Source: Craspedostauros australis
Taxonomy: Eukaryota; Bacillariophyta; Bacillariophyceae; Mastogloiales; Achnanthaceae
Length of the DNA stretch: 64,000 nucleotides
Assembly: GCA_026770025.1 (NCBI GenBank)
Contig: JAMXDE010000010.1
Location: 1,178,001 to 1,242,000, forward strand
Direction: 5' to 3'
Shown here: positions 21,774 to 31,529 of the stretch, piece after piece
Position numbering within the stretch: the stretch's first letter is position 1
How the letters are laid out: each line of letters begins with the position of its first letter
Made by a program: the position numbers and the translations under genes
Notes under the pieces: generated by a model
What the model was told of the DNA's origin: nothing
Databases searched by the model: none
Seen by the model: only the letters and a program-made list of their open reading frames with translations

Positions 21774-22319
21774 ATGTTCTACGTCAACACGCTGGAGCAC
21801 GAGATCGTGCTGCAGCCCGTGCACTTCGGTCCGAAGCTCAAGACCACCATCGTGCGATTGCTGAAGGAAGAGGTGGAGGGATTGGCGCTGGCCAATTACG
21901 GATACGTCGTCAATGTCATTGAGGTTCCCGAAAATCAGATCAAATCCGGCATCATCGAGTACGACTCCGGCGATGTCGTCTTCACCGTCAAGTACACGGC
22001 GTTGCTGTTACGGCCGTTCATCAACGAGGTGCTGGATGCCACGGTGTCGCAGTGCAACCCGCTGGGCTTCTTCGCCTTCGTGGGTCCGTTGCGCATCTTC
22101 GTGTCGAAGCATTCCATGCCGGAGGATATGTTCAACGGCTTTGATGGCGACAAGGATGCGTGGATCAGCGACGACAAGGAGGTGGTGATAAATTCAGGCT
22201 GCGGCGTGCGGTTGAAGATCAAGGGACGGACGGTGGAGCAGGGCAATATCACAGCGATCGGGACGATCAAGGACAACTATCTGGGACTGATCGATGATGG
22301 GGAGCAGGGAGATCAGTAG
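21774..22319 (+). CDS. RPB7: RNA polymerase II subunit RPB7
   Basis: A single-exon frame of 181 residues, close to the usual 171-177 of the family. The N-terminal RNP-like domain (FYVNTLEHEIVLQPVHFGPKL) is followed by an OB/S1 domain containing FVGPLRIFVSKHSMP, which is highly conserved in RPB7. RPB7 forms the stalk of Pol II with RPB4, contacts nascent RNA and helps initiation. The ATG at 21774 is the first in frame and gives the canonical N-terminus. The C-terminus GLIDDGEQGDQ is slightly longer than in animals. It ends in TAG. Confidence 0.96.
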   Translation: MFYVNTLEHEIVLQPVHFGPKLKTTIVRLLKEEVEGLALANYGYVVNVIEVPENQIKSGIIEYDSGDVVFTVKYTALLLRPFINEVLDATVSQCNPLGFFAFVGPLRIFVSKHSMPEDMFNGFDGDKDAWISDDKEVVINSGCGVRLKIKGRTVEQGNITAIGTIKDNYLGLIDDGEQGDQ

Positions 22320-23167
22320 CGATTGCATCCTGGTGGCAGAGATTGTGACTGTGGCGAGAAGCCGCATCAGCGCAATGCTATTTTGGAATGCAAGAGCAAG
22401 CATGCCGACGAGAATGTGGTGACGATTGGAGTGCTCAGAGACACGAAGGCATGGCATTGCACAGGAGCGTGCGTCGCGTTGCTTCCACTGTGCCACGTGT
22501 ACATACCATACAAACCATGAACTGGCATCCCGATCGCTTGTCAAAATTCCAGGATGGAGAGAGGGTCGCCGCAAGCAAAAGGCAAGGAAGATGATCTCAA
22601 TTCTGCAACACTCCATGACAACACGGTGTAACAGCACCATAGTCGAGCTTGCGCAGCACTCATTCTCGTCATACCATGCGCGACCAATACGCAGAATACA
22701 ATATTGGTATGGTGTGTTTGCAACACGCATTGACGACCAAAAGAGGAGGTAGAGGAGCAAGACGCATTCACATGATGCCAACCCAACTCAAACCAACACA
22801 CGTCACATCGAGGCAAAAGCAAATCGGACCATCCCGACGGAACTCCATAAACTGCGCAAAGCATGAATCTTTACTCCAACAATCATACCCATCCTCGCGA
22901 CCACCATCGTACTCGTATGTACATAATGTTGAGGAGTATGGTACTCGTATGTGATTCTTCCAGTTTCACCGTTCAGTGAAGATAGCGTTATTGTTCTCAT
23001 TAGTTGTAGGAAGCGTGCTCGAATGGAGTGCGTGCGTGTGCGAGTGTGTGGAGTTGAACCATTTCTGTTGTGCGTGTGCCTTGAAACTCTCGTTCCGTTG
23101 CTGACCGCCAAAAACAAGACCACGGACGCTACTCGCACCGAGTGTTCACCATACGTACGTATATGTT
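22320..23167. other. Convergent intergenic region
   Basis: This lies between the 3' ends of RPB7 (+) and FKBP (-). Minus-strand frames here overlap the RPB7 coding end and look like shadows. No RNA gene or repeat is recognised. Confidence 0.4.
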
Positions 23168-23938
23168 CTAAGCGCCAACCTTGAAGAGCTCAACCTCGAA
23201 CTTGAGGGTGGCGCCTGGTGGGATAGTCTCACCACTTCCAGCTTCGCCGTAGGCCAAGTCGGATGGGATGACGAGGGTCGCCTTGCCGCCCTCCTTCATG
23301 AGCTGCAGTCCCTCCTGCCATCCCTTGATGACTCCACCGAGCGGGAAGGTGATGGTCTGGCCTCTGTCGACGGAGGAATCGAAGACGGTTCCATCGGTCA
23401 AGGTTCCGTGGTAGTGCACCTCTACGTTGTCCTGCAGGGTTGGGGACTTGCCCTCACCCTCGGTCATGGAGTAGTACACGATCCCGGAGTCGGTCTTGAT
23501 GGCATCGTCGTTGCAGTCGAGGAAGTTCTGGATGAAGTCTTCGCCGTCCTTCTTGACTCGCTCGACGATCTTGCTGGTGCGTTCCTGCAGGATCTTGTTG
23601 AGCTCCTGTCCGTACTGCGTGAGGACGACGCGTGGCTCCTGGATGTTGGTGCCGCGCAGGTTCTCGCAGAAGGCCTCGAGCACGACCTCGAGCTCGTCCT
23701 CCTCCAGCAGGGTCTTGAAGTTTCCCTGTCCGCCGACCTGCATGGCGAGGTTGGTTCCGAGGGCGTAGAACGGCATCTTGTCGTCGCCGTGCGGCATGGG
23801 GCCGTCGCCGCTCTCCGACATGAATCGGGCGGTCACGGCGCGTGGCAGGACGCTGCGGGTGGCCATCAGCGAGGTGAAGGCACCGACCTGGCGGGAGGCG
23901 GCCATCAGAGTCATCATAGAGGTCATGGTGAATCGCAT
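23168..23938 (-). CDS. FKBP-type peptidyl-prolyl isomerase, Mip-like, plastid-type presequence
   Basis: A 256-residue frame from ATG 23938 to TAG. The C-terminal half is a complete FKBP domain: [52 protein letters not shown] and [14 protein letters not shown]. The N-terminal half resembles the helical dimerisation domain of bacterial Mip/FkpA proteins ([21 protein letters not shown]). It catalyses proline cis-trans isomerisation in protein folding. The start was chosen because [23 protein letters not shown] forms a short signal peptide ending in VGAF, an ASAF-like plastid motif, followed by a basic transit-like stretch (LPRAVTARF). Longer upstream extension is possible but lacks protein character. 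Confidence 0.92.
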   Translation of the reverse strand: MRFTMTSMMTLMAASRQVGAFTSLMATRSVLPRAVTARFMSESGDGPMPHGDDKMPFYALGTNLAMQVGGQGNFKTLLEEDELEVVLEAFCENLRGTNIQEPRVVLTQYGQELNKILQERTSKIVERVKKDGEDFIQNFLDCNDDAIKTDSGIVYYSMTEGEGKSPTLQDNVEVHYHGTLTDGTVFDSSVDRGQTITFPLGGVIKGWQEGLQLMKEGGKATLVIPSDLAYGEAGSGETIPPGATLKFEVELFKVGA

Positions 23939-25118
23939 CCTATTGATATATCGTACTGAAGTGATTGGTTGGTTTGAGGGTGGGCGGGTTGTTCCTATCC
24001 GGTGTTGCGGATTGTGATTGTGGCTGCGAGTTGCCCAAGGAGGAAGAGGAAGGCGACGGTGGGGGATGGCTGGTGTCAATCGGCACCACCTGTCGGAGGT
24101 GGAACGAGAACCTCCATCGTCACACGAGTTTCCACGCACGGGAGTTCTCGTGTTGATGGGTGTCTGTTTGACGACTGGAAATCGAATCTATCGCGTGTCG
24201 AAAGATCGATCCGATTCGGGCGGTTCGTGTGGTCCCAAGAAAAGGATTCGATGACATGGTCCAACTGGTCATGGACTCGGTGGCTGGTCAGACGGCTTCT
24301 CCTCGTTTGCGTCAAACACGCTTCGTGTTGAGGATGGTTTATGTATGTATACAAGCATTAATATAACTTATGTGACACCAGGACATCGGTTAGCATGGTC
24401 CCAATGAGGGCTGTTGCGATCACTGTTGGATGTCTCACACACGTATGAAAAGGCGATTGTGTATCGCAGTCGTGTCGCAGCATGTCACACCATCGCTGAT
24501 CCCATCACTCATTTTTTACTTGTGGTGTTGTGTTGGAGGCGATAATACGCACAGCTGCGTGTGAGCGGTTGGTTGGAGCGGAACGAGCGAACGAAGAAAC
24601 GACCGAACGAACCTGCAATACCATTATACGACTACAATCAGCAGTCTCTTCGACGACAACGACAACGACGGTGTTGGAGGTTGATTGAACACAGAGCGAG
24701 AAAAGGAAAAGGAGGAAAGAACGAAAGGACGTGAGGTGGAACGAGGTTGTTCGTTGCGATCATCCAATAATTTCCAACTCTTGTGTGAGGCAGGTCCAAA
24801 AGTTTTGTGATCAACCACATCGCACCAATCCCTGTCGTTTCCTCCGTCAAGACGCAGGCTTACAAGATCCAACGAGAAGAAGACGACTGCGACGGCCACC
24901 GATCGTCACGTCGCATTGGTTCCACGAGTTGTAAACAAGGTCTTGCGAGTGGTTGCAACAGAAGAGCAAAATCTTTCCCAATCCGACACAAGAATTCGTC
25001 GATCCACAAGTTTGGCGGAGGGTGTAAATTTGTGAGAAACGCATAAAAAATCTGTTGAGGACTATCTCGTTGGGTCGGCCACCGTGAACGGCACTCTTTG
25101 CGACATCCTGCACGAATC
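23939..25118. other. Divergent intergenic region
   Basis: The promoter region shared by FKBP (-) and the long armadillo protein (+). It is 1.2 kb with short open frames on both strands and none convincing. No repeat or RNA gene is recognised. Confidence 0.4.
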
Positions 25119-28100
25119 ATGGCGTCGGGCCTGAGCACCAGCCTCTCGGTCGACACAGAGCAGGCGGTGAAGCATGCAACGGAAACGAACGCAAACCTCG
25201 CCTCCAACATGATGGACCGGTCAGATGCCGTGAGCGAAGGTGGGTGCAGCGCAGGATCCTCATTTGTTTCCGCAGCCCAATATTCGTCGATCTCCCTACC
25301 GAGCGTAACCAACAGCAGACGTTCGCGTGTGATGGATGACAGCAAGGTGAGGCTCATGTCGGAGGAGGAGATCAGCTCACTGGTGCACAACGCGCTTCGC
25401 AGAGCCCGCCAGGCATCAACCACAGGCGTCAGTCCCCGGCTGCATCGTCGCAGAGCGGACGGCCTCAACAACACCGACGGCACCCTCGCATCAAGCCCCC
25501 GAACCACGGTGGCAAAGTCCAAGATCCCTGGACTGTCATCATCAGCGTCATTATTCTCGCCGCTGTCATCGCGTCCACCGCCCTCACCTCACTCCATGGG
25601 ACAGGGTGCAAGCAGCGTCGCCAGCACAGCCTCACCAACGGCAATACCAGCGTTCACAACGCCAGGTAAATCAAGTGCAACTCCAGCCATCGCGGCATCA
25701 ACATCAGCATCAACGTCCGCATCAACAGCAACGTCAACGTCAACAAACGCGCCAGCAACAGACACAATGGCAGGAAAGGGATTCTTCGCGGGTGGCTCCC
25801 TCGTGCGGGCAGGTGTCCGGCCCAATACGGTCGCAGCCGCTGTGGCAGCCATGGAATCTTCACGCGCACGTGCCGGTGCAGCCAAGGGCCCGGGCGATGT
25901 CACCGACGACGCCTCGTCTCAGGCCGCCTTGGACACCCTGCTGGCCCCCAGCTCCTCCTCTTCGTCCGATGGCAGCGACGCTCCAGACGAGCAGCAGGAG
26001 ATCGTCACGACCAGCAGCACCATGAGGAGCGACCTGGACTTCCAAGTCAGCGTCGACCTCGAGGACGATCCACCCGGCATCTCCAACACGTTCAGCATCG
26101 CGAGCGTCAATTCCGGCGACGCCGTCGTGCGACGCGTCGAACGCGAGATCGCGGCAGCGCGCGAAGCTGCCGAGAAGGAGCAGAGCACCAAAGATGAAGC
26201 GGCGCCGCAAGCATCGTCAGACGATGGCGCAAACAGTCCTCCGTCTTCCTCCGTCATTGACAAGGACATGCAGCTCATGCTCAGCGTGTCGGCAGCAGAC
26301 GATGGGACTCCATCCGCAGTGGACGAACCCGCAGCAACCGAGACCACGCTCGATGCCGCATCGCCGGCTGATGAGCAGGCACAACCCAGCGTCAAAGAAA
26401 CCGAGGCCTCGGATGATTCCAACGCAAGCACCAAGGACGGTGCCGACACCGAGGCTGGTCTCAAAACCACACCCACCAGAACGAGCGGCGATGGGGAGGT
26501 TGATGACCTGGAAGCAGCCATGGGCGAGATCGGTGATGAGTTCGGTGCTGACGATGAAGATGGTCGCACTGGCAAGGTTGGGACCAGTGGTGCGAAGCGA
26601 GCTCCGAAAGCGGCAAGTAAGGGTAAGCGTGCTGATAACGCAAATGCCAATACGGATGTCGATGCTGCAGGCATCACCGAAATATCTGCAGAACAGACCC
26701 AAACCTTCGATGAGATCGATAACTCGCCGACCGATGAAATGAATGAATCATCACCAGATGAGGAGCCAGCTGCCATGGTCGGTGAAGAACCTGACATCTC
26801 CATTTCCAGCAACACTTTGTCCAGCAGGCTGCCTCCAAGGACACCTAGCGTGGCGGACAGGGCACGTAACCTTGGCCTCGTTGCTGACAGCGCCGGCGTC
26901 AGTCCCAGCAGCAGCAACGACAAATCCAGCGACGATATCGATGCTGACGACAACGATGACACACGCAGTCAGACCTCGAGCGCATCCAAGAATGTCCTGC
27001 GCGGCATCTCCATGTTCGAAACAAAGTCCAAGCTCACGGCGGCCAGGAAGCCATTCCAAGCCGCAGCACCCTCCCTGGCCACGGAGACGCCTCCCTCCAC
27101 GAAGAAACCATCGTCCAAGCGCAGCGTGTCCTCGCTTGCTGCACTATGGAGCACCAAGCTGACGACTCCAAAATCAGGTTCTCCATCGACCAGCTCGCGC
27201 AAGCTCAATGCGAGTCGTTGGAATCCACCCAAGAACAACAGCGTGCCCAGCAAGTACCGTCAGACCGGCATCCCTGTCATGGCAGCGAAGAAGGCAGCGA
27301 CGCCCGACACAGGGGCCTCCAGTGAAGAGAAGAAGGATGACAGCGATCCAGTCATTCCTGCGTCCGCTGGGAAGCCACGTCAGGCCTCCACCACAACCAC
27401 AACCTCCAAGACCAACGAAGATGCTGATGCTTCTGATGCCACTATCGATACTACTACGACTGCTGCTGATGCTTCCAAAATCATCAACCTCACGGAAGTC
27501 GATGCCGCTGCAGCAACAGGACCTCATGACGAGGTTGACGTGAGTTCAGCAGGTCGTGAAACCCCACCCGTTGGAGGTCCCGATCGTCCGATCCAGCTCG
27601 AAGCCAATCCACAGATCATTGATGTGGAAGCTATTGCAGCAGCATCCAAGCAACGTGACCAGAAAGAGGAAGACGTGGTTCCGAGCGCTGTCAGCAACAA
27701 CGACATGGATGGGTCGCAGCAATTCACCGGCAGCAAAAACACTCAAACGCGCTTCAGCTTCTTCGATGCCACTTCGGTAGGAGACATCACAGGCATCGTA
27801 GAACAGACCATGAACGACTCGTCTCAATCCGAGAAGGAGGAGCCGGAGGAACCCTCCGACACCGAACTCAGCACTGTGTCAGAGGATGTGGACGCAACGC
27901 CCGTCCAGAGCGGCCCGACTACTTCACAATCCACTGTAGTGGCATCGCTGCGTTCTCGATTCGAGGTCGAAGAGGAGAAGAAGGAGGACGATCACTTTGG
28001 ACCCTCAAGCAGTGACTCTGCTTCATCATGGGCAAAGAAGGAGGACAGCCATTTTGGACCCTCAAGCAGTGACTCCGCTTCGTCATCGGCGAAGGAGGAG

Positions 28101-30863
28101 GAGGAGGACGAACACTTTGGAGCCTCAAGTAGCGACTCTGCTTCATCGTTGGCGAATGAGGAGAAAGAGGACGACGACCAGATTGGACCCTCAAGTAGCG
28201 ACTCCGCTTCATCATTGGCGAAGGAGGAGAAAGAGGACGACGAGGACAGCCAACTTGGACCCTCACGTCCATCATGGGCGAAGAAGGAGGGTAACCAACT
28301 TGGACCCTCACGTCCATCATGGGCCAAGAAAGAAGACAACCAACTTGGACCCTCACGCAGCGACTCCACTCCATCATTGGAAAAGAAGGAAGACAACCAA
28401 CTTGGTCCCTCAAGCAGTAACTCCGCTTCATCATTGGCGAAGGACGAGGACGAGGACAACCAAATTGGACCCTCACGTCCATCATGGGCGAAGAAGGAGG
28501 GCAGCCAACTCGTGTCCTCAAAGAGCAACTCCGCTCCATCATGGGCGAAGAAAGAGGGCAGCCAACTTGGACCCTCGCGTCCATCATGGGCGAAGAAAGA
28601 GGACGATAACTTTGGACCCTCACGTACCAAATCCGCTCCGTCATGGGCGAAGAAGGAGGACAACCAAGTTGGACCTTCAAGCCGCGACTCCGCTCCATCA
28701 TGGGCGAAGAAGCAGTTACGAAGTGCAGACACGCCGGCACCAGAACGTGAGATTCCAATGGACGAACGCACCACCGAAGCGGTCGGAGGTGATGATGACA
28801 TCTTCTCCGGCATCAGCGATGACGAAAGTTCCGAAGCCAAGGTGTCGGTTGTTGCAGGAAGCAGCAAATCAAGCGCAGACAGTGAAGAGTCCGCACAGCC
28901 ACAAGAGCAGGAACAGGCAAAGGACGATCCTCCTGCAGTTGTAAAGCAAGCATCCGAACAGGAGCAAGCGCCACCACCGCCGCCGCCACCACCACCGCCC
29001 CGCACCGAAACAAGCAAGCCAGAAGAGGTCCTGGATGACATCAAGAGCATCAGGGATGTAGGTACCAAAGTCCAGTCACCTGTTGCCGCTGCTACTGAGA
29101 CGGAGACGGAAACGCCAACTGAGACAGCACCAGAAGCTGCACAGCCAAGCGACCCATCCGGTGCGCAAAACTCTGTTGACCCGCCATCCGAGCCATCGGC
29201 AGAGACTTCGACAGAGGCCAAAGACAACAGCGATAGCATTCCACCAACTTCTGGAGTCACGAAGGAGACGCCGCCTCTGTCCCCATCTCGCAAGATGCGG
29301 CCTCATTCGAACAACCGAGACAGCGGGCGTGGCAAGTCGAAAGCCTCACCCAGCAAGTCATCGAAATCATCGGGACGCCCAAAGAAGGTGCGCTTCCGGC
29401 AACGGTACCCCGTACCGCCGCTGCTGAAGACGACGCGCCCTTCGCAGGAGATCATCCGAAAGCATGAACTTCCAGACCCTGAGTTCACCCTCCACCTGGC
29501 GAAGCCCAAGGCTGACCTAAAGCACCTCATGGATGCCATCCACGGTGATTCCATCACGCGCCGTTCCAACGCATGCGGTGCATTGATGGTCCTCACCACC
29601 AAGGCCAAGAACAAGCTCACGTTGGTTCGCACGGCCGGCTTCCTCGATGCCCTCGTCTTCGCCATCAACGCCAACCTCTGCCAGGAGGATTTCGACATCG
29701 CGCTGGATGCCAGATCCAGAGCCGTGCTCAGCGTTCTGAACGTCTCGGAACCAAAAGACAATCGCGGAATCGTTCTCATGCACGAGGGCCTCACCGAGTG
29801 TCTCCTGAAGTGCATCATGGAGGACCGAGGCGAGGCACGCTCAGCCGCGTGCTCCGTCTTCGCCATGATCGCCAAGACGCCAGCATGTCGTGGACCCATG
29901 GGTCGCGCCAAGGGCGTCATTGATGTCTTGGCCCGCATCCTGAGCGACGAGAACTTCAATTTCCGCCAATACATCGAAGTGAACGGGAACGTCGATGTCG
30001 ACGTCGAGGCATTCTTCTCGGACGATGAAGATTCCGAAGACGAAGATGGCAGTCAGTTGTCGAAATCGTACTCATCCAATTCATCATCATCTTCCTCGTC
30101 GTCGGAGAACTTCTCAGCACGATCCATCGCCGAAGTGAACAGCATGCCGGCCGTGCAGCGGGTGGATTCCATCAGGCAGTCCAAGATGGCGCAAACGGAA
30201 GAGATGGCCAAGCGCGGTCGTCTCAGCGCCTGCGCCGCTATGCTCCACCTCTCCAAGCACTGCAGCGTCTCCACCATCCTGACCCGCAGCGACGTGCTGA
30301 TCGCAACGCTGGTCCACGTGTCGAAGGAATACGACAACCCAATGCACACCAAGTGCCTCGAGACCATCTGCAACCTCACGCGCTTCCCCTCCAACAACGG
30401 ACGTCTCGCACGCTTCCCAGGCCTCGTCGACGCCCTCGTGAAGGGCGGCAGGGTTAAGATCCAGGCCGACCGTGCATGGTCGTTGCGTTCGTTGCAAAAC
30501 CTCTCTTCCGATGCAGCAGGCAAGACCGTGCTTGCCAACGCCACCGTCCTCAACCTCCTTAGCGTCAGCGCGATGCGCAATCAGAGCGTCGAAAAGTTCG
30601 CGGCCGTGGCGACCTTGTACAACCTCACGACCGAGCCAGGTGCCGTCGTCCCGTTGACCAACACGAAGAACGTCGTCGCCACGCTGGTCCACGTCGCCCA
30701 CAACCAGGAGACTGAATCTGACATTCGTCTCATGGCCTGCGACGCGTTGGCCACCTTGGGCCTTTGGCTGCAGACGTTGGCCGGTGCAGGATCTGTCCCA
30801 GAAGAAGTTCAGCAGGTCCCACTGCCATCTTACGTCTCCGCTGGATGGAAGCGATGGGATTAG
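25119..30863 (+). CDS. Long disordered protein with C-terminal armadillo repeats
   Basis: A single exon of 1,914 residues starting at ATG 25119. Residues 1 to about 1,430 are low-complexity, rich in Ser, Ala, Asp and Glu, with a P10 tract near residue 1290 and a 13-copy repeat at about residues 955-1200. The C-terminal part (about 1,450-1,900) is a helical armadillo/HEAT fold: HLMDAIHGDSITRRSNACGALMVLT, CLETICNLTRFPSNNGRLARFPGLVDALV, AWSLRSLQNLSSDAAGKTVL and LMACDALATLGLWLQ. The same blocks occur in the convergent gene at 31530-34676, so the two are paralogues. Armadillo domains bind other proteins; the partner is unknown. No signal peptide or membrane segment is seen. Confidence 0.88.
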   Translation: MASGLSTSLSVDTEQAVKHATETNANLASNMMDRSDAVSEGGCSAGSSFVSAAQYSSISLPSVTNSRRSRVMDDSKVRLMSEEEISSLVHNALRRARQASTTGVSPRLHRRRADGLNNTDGTLASSPRTTVAKSKIPGLSSSASLFSPLSSRPPPSPHSMGQGASSVASTASPTAIPAFTTPGKSSATPAIAASTSASTSASTATSTSTNAPATDTMAGKGFFAGGSLVRAGVRPNTVAAAVAAMESSRARAGAAKGPGDVTDDASSQAALDTLLAPSSSSSSDGSDAPDEQQEIVTTSSTMRSDLDFQVSVDLEDDPPGISNTFSIASVNSGDAVVRRVEREIAAAREAAEKEQSTKDEAAPQASSDDGANSPPSSSVIDKDMQLMLSVSAADDGTPSAVDEPAATETTLDAASPADEQAQPSVKETEASDDSNASTKDGADTEAGLKTTPTRTSGDGEVDDLEAAMGEIGDEFGADDEDGRTGKVGTSGAKRAPKAASKGKRADNANANTDVDAAGITEISAEQTQTFDEIDNSPTDEMNESSPDEEPAAMVGEEPDISISSNTLSSRLPPRTPSVADRARNLGLVADSAGVSPSSSNDKSSDDIDADDNDDTRSQTSSASKNVLRGISMFETKSKLTAARKPFQAAAPSLATETPPSTKKPSSKRSVSSLAALWSTKLTTPKSGSPSTSSRKLNASRWNPPKNNSVPSKYRQTGIPVMAAKKAATPDTGASSEEKKDDSDPVIPASAGKPRQASTTTTTSKTNEDADASDATIDTTTTAADASKIINLTEVDAAAATGPHDEVDVSSAGRETPPVGGPDRPIQLEANPQIIDVEAIAAASKQRDQKEEDVVPSAVSNNDMDGSQQFTGSKNTQTRFSFFDATSVGDITGIVEQTMNDSSQSEKEEPEEPSDTELSTVSEDVDATPVQSGPTTSQSTVVASLRSRFEVEEEKKEDDHFGPSSSDSASSWAKKEDSHFGPSSSDSASSSAKEEEEDEHFGASSSDSASSLANEEKEDDDQIGPSSSDSASSLAKEEKEDDEDSQLGPSRPSWAKKEGNQLGPSRPSWAKKEDNQLGPSRSDSTPSLEKKEDNQLGPSSSNSASSLAKDEDEDNQIGPSRPSWAKKEGSQLVSSKSNSAPSWAKKEGSQLGPSRPSWAKKEDDNFGPSRTKSAPSWAKKEDNQVGPSSRDSAPSWAKKQLRSADTPAPEREIPMDERTTEAVGGDDDIFSGISDDESSEAKVSVVAGSSKSSADSEESAQPQEQEQAKDDPPAVVKQASEQEQAPPPPPPPPPPRTETSKPEEVLDDIKSIRDVGTKVQSPVAAATETETETPTETAPEAAQPSDPSGAQNSVDPPSEPSAETSTEAKDNSDSIPPTSGVTKETPPLSPSRKMRPHSNNRDSGRGKSKASPSKSSKSSGRPKKVRFRQRYPVPPLLKTTRPSQEIIRKHELPDPEFTLHLAKPKADLKHLMDAIHGDSITRRSNACGALMVLTTKAKNKLTLVRTAGFLDALVFAINANLCQEDFDIALDARSRAVLSVLNVSEPKDNRGIVLMHEGLTECLLKCIMEDRGEARSAACSVFAMIAKTPACRGPMGRAKGVIDVLARILSDENFNFRQYIEVNGNVDVDVEAFFSDDEDSEDEDGSQLSKSYSSNSSSSSSSSENFSARSIAEVNSMPAVQRVDSIRQSKMAQTEEMAKRGRLSACAAMLHLSKHCSVSTILTRSDVLIATLVHVSKEYDNPMHTKCLETICNLTRFPSNNGRLARFPGLVDALVKGGRVKIQADRAWSLRSLQNLSSDAAGKTVLANATVLNLLSVSAMRNQSVEKFAAVATLYNLTTEPGAVVPLTNTKNVVATLVHVAHNQETESDIRLMACDALATLGLWLQTLAGAGSVPEEVQQVPLPSYVSAGWKRWD
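27994..28716 (+). repeat. 13 tandem copies of a 15-24-residue coding repeat
   Basis: Units read (Q/H)(L/F/I)GPS-R-PSWAKKE-(D/G)(N/S) in a short form and GPSSSDSASS-(W/L)AK-E(n) in a long form. Short and long forms are interspersed. All lie in frame inside the long armadillo protein. Confidence 0.92.
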
Positions 30864-31529
30864 ACAGAAGCCCGGCCCTCCCAAAGGTGCATTGGTGGTA
30901 CATGGTGCATGATACATGGTGCATGATACATGGTACATGGTGCACAAGATGGCATGGGATGGCATGAGTTATTCCAGAGCGAAGGACGGAATTGCCTCCA
31001 AATCAAAGAGCGGTGCACAAGTGCAGCACTGAGGTGCTGCCACAAGCACTCAAGTTAGCTCCACCTACAAGGTATATCTGTGTGTAATAAATAATAACCG
31101 AAACAAGTAAAATCCAAATACGATACGATCCATAAACATAACACGACATAACATAACATAGCTCTCAAACCTGACAACAACACTGATGACATTTACGTAG
31201 TTTCCCGAGATGAAGAATTCTTCACAAGTCCTCTTCCTCAGCACTACTTGTAGCGCATGTGGATGCACGACACTGTCGATTCATACCAATACGTGTCAGT
31301 TAGTTTGCTTCTTGTTCGGACGACAATCATCTTCTATCTTCATCCACAGCGCAGCACACAGAAGTCCGCAAGAAAAAAATGCGTTGCACCATCGAAACCT
31401 ACTCGATGTACATGAAGCTCTTGCTCATGGTGTCATCAACTTGATCAAATATGAGTTAAGTTAGTTGCTCTACATTTACTACTACTCTCTCTCTCTCTCT
31501 CTGGAAGGAGAGTTATGCTACTGTTCCGG
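30864..31529. other. Convergent intergenic region with short repeats
   Basis: This lies between the two armadillo paralogues. It holds a 14-bp tandem repeat (TACATGGTGCATGA-type) at 30899-30945 and a (CT)n run at about 31485-31502. No gene is supported. Confidence 0.6.
30899..30945 (+). repeat. 14-bp short tandem repeat
   Basis: About three units of TACATGGTGCATGA, the last diverged, just past the stop of the long armadillo gene. Confidence 0.85.

Noticed and set aside
27992..29293. 433-codon minus-strand frame with repeats
   Set aside because: A mirror of the 13-copy coding repeat of the sense gene.
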